Both the position numbers and the translations under genes were made by a program. Below, piece by piece: positions 1-6,284 of a stretch of 13,606 bases of DNA (its first letter is position 1; every line of letters starts with the position of its first letter). Below the pieces are notes generated by a model. That model did not search any database. It saw only the letters and a list, made by a program, of their open reading frames with translations, and had not been told where the DNA came from. This stretch comes from Jeotgalicoccus sp052093725 (GTDB taxonomy: Bacteria; Bacillota; Bacilli; Staphylococcales; Salinicoccaceae): contig JBQDHL010000044.1 in assembly GCA_052093725.1 (NCBI GenBank), positions 1 through 13,606 of the forward strand, given 5' to 3'.

Positions 1-550
1 CTGCATGGTCACTTGATTCATATTCATTAAATAAACGCTGGCGTTTAAAGAATGATGCGTGTTTTTTGGCGCGCTGATTCTTTAAAGATTTATAAAGCGG
101 CACTCCCCTGTCGACGCTGGCTGCAACTAGAGACAATGCAAGAAGTCCCATTAAGAGCACAAACCACCATGATGAGTAAAGCTCGGTAAATCCGAGTTTG
201 TAATAAAGGGTTCCGAAAGCCCCGTACTGTTCTGTGTAGTGCTGTGCAGGATCTGCACCAATCGGAATAAAGTACTCCTGCGGGAGAATCGAACCGACAG
301 CAGCGGATATTGCAATAAGTGCAATAATGCCTACTCCGACTTTAATCGAGGTAAACAGGTTCCATATCTTATCGAAGATACTTTGCGAACGGACTTTTGA
401 GCGTACGGCACTTCCGTCGTAGCGCATCAGATCTTTAATTTTCTTCTTGTCGTAATCTTCATTGATCATTTTCCCGCATGATTGGCACAGCTGTGTACCT
501 GGAGGATTTACATGACCGCAATGATTACATTGTATTTCTTTTAGTTCCAT
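1..550 (-). CDS. resB: Cytochrome c biogenesis protein ResB, N-terminal part (runs off left edge)
   Basis: ResB is a membrane protein of the System II (Ccs) cytochrome c maturation pathway. With ResC it delivers haem across the membrane to apocytochrome c. About 183 N-terminal residues are visible and the remainder lies beyond position 1. The protein opens with a zinc ribbon (CxxC at residues 8/11 and 22/25), which I recall as normal for Bacillus ResB. A basic stretch with an MRYDGSA motif follows, then a hydrophobic segment after FDKIWNLFTSIKVG, an extracytoplasmic-looking loop with EYFIPIGADPAQHY, and a second membrane segment around SSWWFVLLMGLL. The ATG at 550 has an AGGATG ribosome site and lies 11 bp after the resA stop, so the two are surely co-transcribed. 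Recognition is by motifs and remembered similarity to B. subtilis ResB. Confidence 0.9.
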   Translation of the reverse strand, partial: MELKEIQCNHCGHVNPPGTQLCQSCGKMINEDYDKKKIKDLMRYDGSAVRSKVRSQSIFDKIWNLFTSIKVGVGIIALIAISAAVGSILPQEYFIPIGADPAQHYTEQYGAFGTLYYKLGFTELYSSWWFVLLMGLLALSLVAASVDRGVPLYKSLKNQRAKKHASFFKRQRLFNEYESSDHA

Positions 551-561
551 ATAAGATCATC

Positions 562-1092
562 CTATTCCAGAGATTCATCTATAAATGTATAGATATCCTC
601 TTTAGTCAGTTGATATTCCTGTTTGCTGACAACGACGCCTTCTTTGTTAACAGCAATAGTTGTCGGCAGCGGTCCGATATTATAAGCCTTCGTTACACTG
701 CGTTTTGGATCCAATGCAATTGGATAATCGAGATCTTCAGATAATCCTGAAATGAATTGTTCAATCTGCTGCTTGTTTTCAGAAACGTTTACAGCAATAA
801 TCTCATAATCCTCATGACCTTCGTTATATACCTGATTCATTTCAGGCATTTCTTCGCGGCATGGTTTACACCAAGTACCCCAGAAGTTTAAAATCACACC
901 TTTTTCGGCAGTTATTTCAGACAGCTGAAGTTCTTCACCGTCGAGTGTTTCAAGTTTAAAATCAACTGCATCGTCTCCGACATTCACAGTTTGAGAGCCA
1001 TCCCTCAAATTTAAGTAAAGTGTTACGCCGAGGAGTGCTGCAATCGTAATAATTGTACCTGTACGAATAATTTTTCTAGTTCCTTTTTTCAA
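562..1092 (-). CDS. resA: Thiol-disulfide oxidoreductase ResA
   Basis: ResA is a membrane-anchored, extracytoplasmic thioredoxin-like protein. It reduces the haem-binding CxxCH cysteines of apocytochrome c during System II maturation. The 176-aa product has a basic N-terminus and one signal-anchor helix (about residues 8-29). A thioredoxin fold follows, with active site WCKPC (Cys75, Cys78), an adjacent Glu80/Glu81, and the cis-proline region GPLPTT. The start chosen is TTG at 1092: GGGAAGGAG sits 7 nt upstream, and the protein then begins MKKGTRK as in B. subtilis ResA (179 aa). An upstream in-frame start at 1146 would add 18 residues and would lie inside the stem-loop, so it is unlikely. 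resB follows after 11 bp. A stem-loop with a possible internal promoter separates resA from rluB. Confidence 0.92.
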   Translation of the reverse strand: MKKGTRKIIRTGTIITIAALLGVTLYLNLRDGSQTVNVGDDAVDFKLETLDGEELQLSEITAEKGVILNFWGTWCKPCREEMPEMNQVYNEGHEDYEIIAVNVSENKQQIEQFISGLSEDLDYPIALDPKRSVTKAYNIGPLPTTIAVNKEGVVVSKQEYQLTKEDIYTFIDESLE

Positions 1093-1118
1093 CGTCAGGC
1101 TCCTTCCCAAATTGATAA

Positions 1119-1178
1119 AAACCGCAATAAAATGCGTACGTAGCAATAATTATAACACTACACATTTTGTTGCGGTTT
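1119..1178 (-). terminator. Stem-loop between rluB and resA: terminator or attenuator
   Basis: Two 16-nt arms (1119-1134 and 1163-1178) are complementary except at one position (1128/1169). They are separated by 28 nt in which GTAG/CTAC can form a further short stem. In the minus-strand transcript the 3' arm ends GCGG followed by five U. The structure lies 24 nt after the rluB stop and upstream of the resA ribosome site. It can end the scpA-scpB-rluB transcript, fully or partly. Partial read-through to resAB is possible. Confidence 0.6.
1149..1157 (-). promoter_or_regulatory. Possible extended -10 promoter for resAB
   Basis: The minus strand reads TGTTATAAT, an exact TGnTATAAT extended -10. 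No convincing -35 lies 16-18 bp upstream. It sits in the loop of the rluB-resA stem-loop, and the predicted start near 1142 would give resA a leader of about 50 nt. The prediction rests on the motif alone. Confidence 0.35.
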
Positions 1179-1202
1179 GACAGTATTATGACATTTAATC
1201 GT

Positions 1203-1925
1203 TTACTTCTTGCTGTTTGCAATCAGTTTTTTAACTTCGTGCGGTTTAAGGAAACGGTACTCACCTTCTTTTAGACCATCTAGTGTCAGGAAGTCAAAGT
1301 AGATACGTGTAAGTTTTGTTACGTTTAAGCCGAAGTGTTCAAACATTCTTCTGACCTGGCGGTTACGTCCTTCGTGAATTGTAATTTCAAGAATCATGTC
1401 CTTGCCGCCTTTGTCGCGAATCACTTTCAGGTCACATGGTGCAGTTTTGCCGTCGTCGAGTCTAATACCGCGACGCATCTCATCCTGCTGATGGCGGAGT
1501 AAAATACCATCTGTTTTAACTCTGTAAGTTTTCTTCATTTCGAATTTAGGGTGTGTCATCTGCTGTGTGAATTCGCCGTCATTAGTAACGAGTAATAATC
1601 CAGACGTATCGTAATCGAGACGTCCTACAGGATAAAGGCGTGCATCGATGTCGTGGAAGATGTCGATTACTGTGTCGCGTTTTTTATCGTCTTCTGCAGC
1701 TGAGATTTCACCTGAAGGTTTGTAGTATAAAATGTGTACAGGTTCCTCTTTAGTTAATTGAATGCCGTCTACTGTAACGCGGTCTTTATCTGTAACCTGC
1801 ATACCAAGTTCTGTAACGACTTTGTCGTTAACGAATACGCGGCCCTCTTCTATTAATGTGTCTGCTTTACGTCGTGAAGTAATTCCTGCGTCAGCAATTT
1901 TTTTATTTAAACGTGTAGTTTTCAT
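1203..1925 (-). CDS. rluB: 23S rRNA pseudouridine synthase RluB (RsuA family)
   Basis: This enzyme isomerises a specific uridine in 23S rRNA to pseudouridine. It has 240 residues. An N-terminal S4 RNA-binding domain spans about residues 1-60 (LNKKIADAGITSRRKADTLI, VNDKVV). The RsuA-type catalytic domain follows, with signature GRLDYDTSGLLL, in which Asp104 is the expected nucleophile. The family motif EGRNRQVRRMFEHFG is near the C-terminus. The ATG at 1925 overlaps the scpB stop by four bases (ATGA), which indicates translational coupling. The order scpA-scpB-rluB is conserved in Firmicutes and separates this paralogue from the other RsuA/RluE/RluF enzymes. The exact target uridine is assigned from family knowledge only. 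Confidence 0.93.
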   Translation of the reverse strand: MKTTRLNKKIADAGITSRRKADTLIEEGRVFVNDKVVTELGMQVTDKDRVTVDGIQLTKEEPVHILYYKPSGEISAAEDDKKRDTVIDIFHDIDARLYPVGRLDYDTSGLLLVTNDGEFTQQMTHPKFEMKKTYRVKTDGILLRHQQDEMRRGIRLDDGKTAPCDLKVIRDKGGKDMILEITIHEGRNRQVRRMFEHFGLNVTKLTRIYFDFLTLDGLKEGEYRFLKPHEVKKLIANSKK

Positions 1926-2458
1926 TGATTTTGCTCCTTTAAGCTATTGAAGAACAAGTCGATTTCTTCTTGTTCCGTAATCATATCATCTGCTGGTAAG
2001 TCCTCTAAAGATTTCAAACCGAATAATTCTAAAAAGCTTTGTGTCGTTTCGAAGTGTGCAGCGCGTTCATCAGAGATGGTTTTCTTTTTCACTAACCCTT
2101 TATTGATCAGTGTTGAAATCGGACCGTCTGACACAATGCCGCGCACACTTTCTATGCCGTTTCTTGAGATTGGTTGGTTGTATGCAATAATGGCAAGGAC
2201 TTCCAGTGCCGCCTGAGATAATTTCTTTGCCGGCCGGTCAGCCAGGATTCTCTTAATGTACTTTTCCATATTATCCGTCGTTTTTAAGAAATACATATCA
2301 CCGTGACGGTTAATCGTTAAATGTTCTTTGTCGTATTTTTCTACTTCTATTTCCAGCTGCATTTTAGTAATCGGCACGTGCATCATTAGTGCTTCTTCAC
2401 TTAAACCGAGGTCGCCGGCAATATATAATAAACCTTCAATAATGTTTATGCTCTCCAT
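1922..2458 (-). CDS. scpB: Segregation and condensation protein B
   Basis: ScpB is a kleisin-interacting winged-helix protein of the bacterial SMC-ScpA-ScpB condensin. It binds ScpA as a dimer and helps load and organise the chromosome for segregation. The protein has 178 residues (S. aureus about 180). The N-terminal winged helix begins ESINIIEGLLYIAGD, and the family core ALEVLAIIAYNQPISR with ESVRG lies in the middle. The acidic C-terminal tail is typical. Its ATG lies 2 bp after the scpA stop and its own stop overlaps the rluB start, so the three genes form one tight operon. Confidence 0.95.
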   Translation of the reverse strand: MESINIIEGLLYIAGDLGLSEEALMMHVPITKMQLEIEVEKYDKEHLTINRHGDMYFLKTTDNMEKYIKRILADRPAKKLSQAALEVLAIIAYNQPISRNGIESVRGIVSDGPISTLINKGLVKKKTISDERAAHFETTQSFLELFGLKSLEDLPADDMITEQEEIDLFFNSLKEQNQ

Positions 2459-2460
2459 AC

Positions 2461-3171
2461 TTAAGCCAACCTTTCGAGCTCAAAATCATCTTCATCGATG
2501 CGTGTAATCTGATAGAGATTCTGACTGATATAATCTAGAATAGTAATAAATACCTGCACTACTTTGCTGCGGGGTTCATCGAAAGTCAGCAGTTCGGTCA
2601 TTTTTAAAGATTTTCTGTCTTTAAATTTCGACGCGATGAAACTAACAGCCTCTTCTTTCGTATACACCTCGCGCTGAACGACGACGTATGACTCTTCGGT
2701 AATAGACACACGGGATTTAACTTTGTTGTATGCCTCAAGCAAATCGTGGAGACTCAGCTCAAGCGTTTCCGAGTCATCTGCATCATCTTCAAATACATGC
2801 GGTGCCTTGACGAATTGAAGTCTGCTTTCCTCTTTAAGCTTATTCAATTCTTCAGCATATAATTTATAATTTTGATATTCTATTAGCTGGGACATCAATT
2901 GCTCGCGCGGATCTTCATAATCATCATCGGCCATAGGCGGTTCCGGCAGCAGCATGTGACTTTTAATTTTCACAAGTTCGCTCGCCATAACGAGATAATC
3001 GCTTGCAACGTTAAGTTCAAGTTCTTTCATCTGATTAATATATTCCATATACTGCTCAGTGAGCATTCTCATCGGAATATCGTAAATATCAATTTCAAGT
3101 TCTCTAATCAAATGAAGGAGCAGATCGAGCGGTCCTTCAAAAACATCTAATTTCACTTTATAAGCAGTCAT
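2461..3171 (-). CDS. scpA: Segregation and condensation protein A (kleisin)
   Basis: ScpA is the kleisin that bridges the SMC head domains and binds ScpB in the chromosome condensation complex. The product has 236 residues (S. aureus about 243). The N-terminal SMC-binding helix carries the family signature FEGPLDLLLHLI at about residues 11-22. A charged central linker follows, and then a C-terminal winged-helix region (EAVSFIASKFKDRKSLKMTELL) that contacts SMC. The ATG at 3171 is preceded by GAGG at a suitable distance. It is the first gene of scpA-scpB-rluB. The divergent DUF309 gene starts only 21 bp away, so the scpA promoter must lie within that gene. Confidence 0.95.
   Translation of the reverse strand: MTAYKVKLDVFEGPLDLLLHLIRELEIDIYDIPMRMLTEQYMEYINQMKELELNVASDYLVMASELVKIKSHMLLPEPPMADDDYEDPREQLMSQLIEYQNYKLYAEELNKLKEESRLQFVKAPHVFEDDADDSETLELSLHDLLEAYNKVKSRVSITEESYVVVQREVYTKEEAVSFIASKFKDRKSLKMTELLTFDEPRSKVVQVFITILDYISQNLYQITRIDEDDFELERLA
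3136..3164 (+). promoter_or_regulatory. Possible promoter of the DUF309 gene, inside scpA
   Basis: TTCAAA (3136-3141, 4/6 to consensus) and TATAAG (3159-3164, 5/6) are separated by 17 bp. The expected start near 3171 leaves a leader of about 20 nt. It lies in the first codons of scpA on the opposite strand. The assignment is by motif only. Confidence 0.35.
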
Positions 3172-3192
3172 TACAAAACCTCAATTTTAGGA

Positions 3193-3738
3193 GTGATACG
3201 TATCGATAAAGAAATACTTTTACAATTCTTTAACGAATTAATTATAAAGCAAGATTACTTCGAATGCCATGAAATCATGGAAGAAGCGTGGAAAGACAAG
3301 GAAATATTTACGAAAGAAGACCCTGAAGTGTTTTTTGTGCTCATCGTTACCGGTGAATACCATTACCGAAGGGACAATATCATCGGTGCCGCGACATCTT
3401 ATAAGCGCGCATTAAAGCTGTATGATAAACACAATTATGATGTGACCGCATTCGGATTTGGTGAAGAGCTCGTCGATATGCTTCAGGAACGCTATACACA
3501 TTTAGCCGAGATACCATTTAAGCCAATGAATTACCCGATTGACGGCTGGATTTATGAGTCGTTGTATGAAATGCATCAGGATGATTACGAATCATACAGT
3601 GTATTTACTCTGGAAATCCTGGAGCGCTTTGAAAAAGACGAAAGAGTAATCCACAGACACCGCCTGCGCGACCGAGAAGACGTCATTGAAGCACGTCTCG
3701 AGGCATTGAACAGGAAACTTGAACAACGGAAACAGTGA
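3193..3738 (+). CDS. DUF309 domain protein
   Basis: This is a helical cytoplasmic protein of unknown function, about 181 aa. The DUF309 signature appears near the N-terminus as DYFECHEIMEEAWKDKE, followed by the second conserved helix EYHYRRDNIIGAATSYKRALKLYD. The C-terminal third is highly charged, with no membrane segment. The gene diverges from scpA as in related Bacillales and has its own terminator 80 nt downstream. The start is uncertain. At the in-frame GTG (3193) the only ribosome site, AGGAG at 3189-3193, overlaps the start codon itself. ATA (3196) and ATC (3202) are the next in-frame candidates; ATC is 8 nt from AGGAG and matches the family's usual N-terminus better. No function should be inferred. 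Confidence 0.85.
   Translation: MIRIDKEILLQFFNELIIKQDYFECHEIMEEAWKDKEIFTKEDPEVFFVLIVTGEYHYRRDNIIGAATSYKRALKLYDKHNYDVTAFGFGEELVDMLQERYTHLAEIPFKPMNYPIDGWIYESLYEMHQDDYESYSVFTLEILERFEKDERVIHRHRLRDREDVIEARLEALNRKLEQRKQ
3241..3270 (-). promoter_or_regulatory. Possible promoter of scpA-scpB-rluB, inside the DUF309 gene
   Basis: On the minus strand ATGGCA (3270-3265, 4/6) and a perfect TATAAT (3246-3241) are separated by 18 bp. The predicted start near 3234 gives a leader of about 63 nt. The site lies within codons of the divergent gene. The assignment is by motif only. Confidence 0.35.
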
Positions 3739-3747
3739 ATTTGATTG

Positions 3748-3788
3748 CTCGTTGGCACGAATACACCTTATCAGCCTGATGTCACATT
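3748..3788 (+). repeat. Degenerate relative of the 41-bp repeat, upstream of array A
   Basis: This stretch matches the degenerate lead unit of the second array (from 10335) at 24 of 39 positions without gaps. The best part is CGAATA followed by ATCArCCTGATG (19 of 24). In both gaps the element comes soon after the upstream gene and before the clean units. The similarity is modest and could be chance. Confidence 0.25.
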
Positions 3789-3819
3789 TTTATTGAGTCG
3801 ATAAATGAATATTATACTG

Positions 3820-3847
3820 GAGAGTCTATCGCAGACTCTCTTTTTTT
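3820..3847 (+). terminator. Rho-independent terminator of the DUF309 gene
   Basis: A perfect 8-bp stem, GAGAGTCT / AGACTCTC, encloses a 5-nt loop and is followed directly by seven T. It is 81 nt after the DUF309 stop and oriented with that gene. Confidence 0.9.
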
Positions 3848-3880
3848 ATGGAAAGTTTAATTGAGCGGTTTAAAATAAAC

Positions 3881-4044
3881 ATCATGTATACGTATTTCCA
3901 TTTACATAGGTATGACGCGCTCTCATGTAGACGTATCATCCTGTTCATATACATGAACGTGTCTCATAGCTGCGATTATCAGATTACATATACATGAACA
4001 ATCCTCATGCCTACAAATTCCCAGTTACATATACATGAGCTCCC
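3881..4044. repeat. Array A: four 41-bp imperfect tandem repeats with internal dyad symmetry
   Basis: Four units begin at 3881, 3922, 3963 and 4004, exactly 41 bp apart. A typical unit starts CTCATGTATACG and ends near CATATACATGAA/G followed by four or five variable bases. The two ends are reverse complements (CTCATGTATA / TATACATGAG), so each unit can form a hairpin. Units are diverged, and the first has TAGGTATGACG in its right arm. The array lies between the terminator of the DUF309 gene and the bidirectional terminator behind the deoB operon, with no gene in it. A second array of the same design is at 10387-10550. The family is not one I recognise. Confidence 0.85.
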
Positions 4045-4064
4045 CACTAGATTATAAAAACAAA

Positions 4065-4109
4065 AAAACGGTTCAAGCATCTCACAATTAGGATGCCCAA
4101 ACCGTTTTT
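4065..4109. terminator. Bidirectional terminator behind fur-xerD-deoB
   Basis: Outer arms AAAACGGTT (4065-4073) and AACCGTTTT (4100-4108) pair over 9 bp. After a symmetric 3-nt internal loop, GCATC / GATGC adds 5 bp. Runs of A on the left and T on the right give a U tract in both directions. It lies 17 nt after the stop of the micro-protein gene on the minus strand. Confidence 0.88.
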
Positions 4110-4125
4110 GTTTATTAAATTCTTC

Positions 4126-4212
4126 CTACACTAAGAATATCCAATAGAGGAATCCCCAGACAACACTGATCAGGACAAGACCGAAGAAGATAACGTATTT
4201 TGCTTTCTTCAT
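4126..4212 (-). CDS. 28-residue single-pass membrane micro-protein, last gene of the deoB operon
   Basis: The 28-codon frame encodes a product that starts MKKAKYVIFFGLVL and continues ISVVWGFLYWIFLV. It has three lysines in the first five residues, then one hydrophobic helix for nearly the whole length, ending in aromatic residues. Its ATG directly follows the deoB stop (TAG then ATG, no spacer). AAAGGAAA at 4221-4228, inside the end of deoB, is a well-placed ribosome site. The operon terminator follows 17 nt later. Tight coupling, good ribosome site and clean topology argue for a real gene, although the frame is short. The N-terminus should be cytoplasmic by the positive-inside rule. I do not recognise a family and assign no function. 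Confidence 0.7.
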   Translation of the reverse strand: MKKAKYVIFFGLVLISVVWGFLYWIFLV

Positions 4213-5385
4213 CTATTGTATTTCCTTTAAGAAACTCGTACCGTGTGTTTCGTATTCAACATCGAAGTTTTCAGCGATTGTTGCTGCGATGTTGCTGAAT
4301 GTCTGGCATTCAGTGATTTCCGAGAAGTCTAAGTCTTTACCTGTTGTAACAAGTAACGGAACATATTCTCTCGTATGGTCAGTCCCTGTGTATGTAGGGT
4401 CGTTTCCATGGTCTGCAGTGATGATTAAAAGATCATCTTCTGTCAATTTTCCGATAAGTTCAGGCAGTCTGTCATCAAACGCTTTTAATGCATTGCTGTA
4501 ACCGACCGGATCGCGGCGGTGACCGTATTCTGCATCAAAGTCTACCAGATTCAGGAATGATAAACCGTTAAAGTCGCGGTCCATTACCTGCAGTAATTTA
4601 TCGACGCCGTCATCATTGTTTTTCGTACGAAGTGCATCTGTAACTCCGCTGCCAGTAAAGATATCATTGATCTTACCGATTGCGATAACATCTTTATCAT
4701 CGTCTTCGAGCGCGTTAAGTACTGTTCTGCCAAATGGCTGAAGTGCATAGTCATGACGGTTTTCCGTGCGTTTGAATTCGCCTTTTTTAGATCCGACAAA
4801 AGGACGTGCAATAACGCGGCCGACTAAAAACTCAGGATCTTTCGTCATTTCGCGTACTTTTTCACAGATTTCGTATATCTCTTCAAGAGGGATGACTTCT
4901 TCATTCGCTGCGATTTGAAGTACAGGATCGTTAGATGTGTAAATGATTAAGTCTCCTGTTTCCATTTGATGCTCACCGAATTCTTCGATGATGTCAGTCC
5001 CGCTCGCCGGTTTGTTCCCGACAATACCGCGTCCTGTCGCTTCTGTGATTTTGTTCAGTAACTCGTCAGAGAATCCGTCTGGATATACTTTAAATGCAGT
5101 GTCGATGTTTAAGCCGGCAATTTCCCAGTGGCCTGTCATCGTATCTTTACCTTTAGATACTTCCTGCATTTTAGTGTAGAATCCTGTAGTGTTTTCTGTC
5201 TCATCAACACCCGGCAGTTTATCGATATTGCCGAGTCCAAGTTTTGCCAGGTTAGGCAAAGTGTTCGGGTGCGCTTCAAGCGTATGTTTTAAAGTATGAG
5301 TGCCAACGTCTCCAAATTCTGCAGCATCCGGCGCTTCACCGATACCGACTGAATCAAGAACGATTAAATGAATTTTTTTGTACAT
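4213..5385 (-). CDS. deoB: Phosphopentomutase DeoB
   Basis: DeoB interconverts ribose-1-phosphate and ribose-5-phosphate, and the deoxyribose equivalents. It links nucleoside salvage to the pentose phosphate pathway and acts in the cytoplasm. The product has 390 residues, the usual length (S. aureus about 392). It is an alkaline-phosphatase-superfamily enzyme with two metal ions. Visible ligands are Asp11 (VLDSVGIGEAPD), Asp284 and His289 (DFDAEYGHRRD), Asp325/His326 (TADHGND) and His337 (GTDHTREY). Thr82 of KDTMTGHWE is the phosphorylated residue by comparison with B. cereus DeoB. The gene starts 11 bp after the xerD stop, and its AGGT ribosome site overlaps that stop. The 28-codon membrane gene is joined directly to its end. 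Confidence 0.97.
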   Translation of the reverse strand: MYKKIHLIVLDSVGIGEAPDAAEFGDVGTHTLKHTLEAHPNTLPNLAKLGLGNIDKLPGVDETENTTGFYTKMQEVSKGKDTMTGHWEIAGLNIDTAFKVYPDGFSDELLNKITEATGRGIVGNKPASGTDIIEEFGEHQMETGDLIIYTSNDPVLQIAANEEVIPLEEIYEICEKVREMTKDPEFLVGRVIARPFVGSKKGEFKRTENRHDYALQPFGRTVLNALEDDDKDVIAIGKINDIFTGSGVTDALRTKNNDDGVDKLLQVMDRDFNGLSFLNLVDFDAEYGHRRDPVGYSNALKAFDDRLPELIGKLTEDDLLIITADHGNDPTYTGTDHTREYVPLLVTTGKDLDFSEITECQTFSNIAATIAENFDVEYETHGTSFLKEIQ

Positions 5386-5396
5386 AATAAATTTAC

Positions 5397-6284
5397 CTAC
5401 TTTCTTGGATGGAACTGCTTATACATTTCTCTGATTTTAGTCGCAGAGATTTGTGTGTACACCTGAGTAGTTGATATATCGGAATGACCGAGCATTTCCT
5501 GCACGGCGCGAAGATCAGCACCGTTCTCAATTAAATGCGTCGCAAAAGAATGTCTGAAAGTATGCGGCGTAATGTTTTTGTTAATGCCGCTGATCAGCAC
5601 ATACTTTTTAATAGTCTTCCATAACCCCTGCCTTGTGAACCCTTTACCTCTGTTCGTAAGAAATAGTATATCAGTATTTTCATGTTTTAATAACGTTAAA
5701 CGCTGATTTTGTATATAATTATTTAATTTATCGGCTACATATTCGGTCGTCGGAACAATTCTTTCTTTGTCCCCTTTACCGTATACATGAATAAAACCCA
5801 TTTCCAAATTCAGATCGCTGAGCTTTAAATTAATCAGCTCACTGACTCTGAGCCCGCTGGCATACAGGAGTTCCATTATTGCATTGTCACGAATTCCCTT
5901 TGCAGTGGAGTCCGGTGAATGAAGCAGAGTCTCCATTTCATCAATAGTCAGCACTACCGGCAGTTCACGTTCTTCTTTCGGGGTATTTAATCTGAGTGCA
6001 GGATTCGTTTCGATAACCTGTTCCATCTGCAAAAACTGATGAAAGTTTCTGAGCGTCGACTGTACCCTTCTGATTGTTTTATTGCTTTTGCCGTTCTCGG
6101 ATAAAAACTGTAAAAATGTTACGAGGATTTCTGTCGTAATCTGCTCGACACCCGTAACATTTTCATCACTTAAATATTGGTTGAATTGTTTTAAATCCTG
6201 TTTATATGATGATATCGATGCATCACTTAAACCTCTTTCGATTTTTAAATACGTTAAGTATTCATCGATATAACGTTTAAGCAT
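5397..6284 (-). CDS. xerD: Site-specific tyrosine recombinase XerD
   Basis: XerD acts with XerC at the chromosomal dif site to resolve chromosome dimers before division. The protein has 295 residues, the length of staphylococcal XerD. The N-terminal SAM-like DNA-binding domain spans about residues 1-90 (DEYLTYLKIERGLS). The catalytic domain shows all expected residues: Arg146 (ASGLRVSEL), Lys170 (YGKGDKER), His241 and Arg244 (HTFRHSFATHL), His267 (LGHSDISTTQ) and nucleophile Tyr276. A GAAGGAG ribosome site precedes the ATG at 6284. The start overlaps the fur stop by 8 bp, and deoB follows after 11 bp. The fur-xerD-deoB context, also seen in Bacillus, supports XerD over XerC. Confidence 0.95.
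   Translation of the reverse strand: MLKRYIDEYLTYLKIERGLSDASISSYKQDLKQFNQYLSDENVTGVEQITTEILVTFLQFLSENGKSNKTIRRVQSTLRNFHQFLQMEQVIETNPALRLNTPKEERELPVVLTIDEMETLLHSPDSTAKGIRDNAIMELLYASGLRVSELINLKLSDLNLEMGFIHVYGKGDKERIVPTTEYVADKLNNYIQNQRLTLLKHENTDILFLTNRGKGFTRQGLWKTIKKYVLISGINKNITPHTFRHSFATHLIENGADLRAVQEMLGHSDISTTQVYTQISATKIREMYKQFHPRK

Noticed and set aside
478..744. Plus-strand open frame of 88 codons
   Set aside because: It lies antisense across the start of resB and the end of resA, which are well-supported genes, and it resembles no known protein.
3881..4044. CRISPR array
   Set aside because: There are no identical repeats with unique spacers. Whole 41-bp units drift, including the arms, and no cas genes are present.
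3881..4044. dif or other Xer recombination site, because xerD is near
   Set aside because: The units lack the 11-6-11 layout and the core I recall for Firmicutes dif sites. Proximity to xerD alone is not evidence.
5771..5790. Another copy of the array motif (GTATACATGA) inside xerD
   Set aside because: It is a single 10-base match within codons for a conserved recombinase segment (HVYGKGD), with no second arm and no 41-bp neighbour. It is most likely chance.
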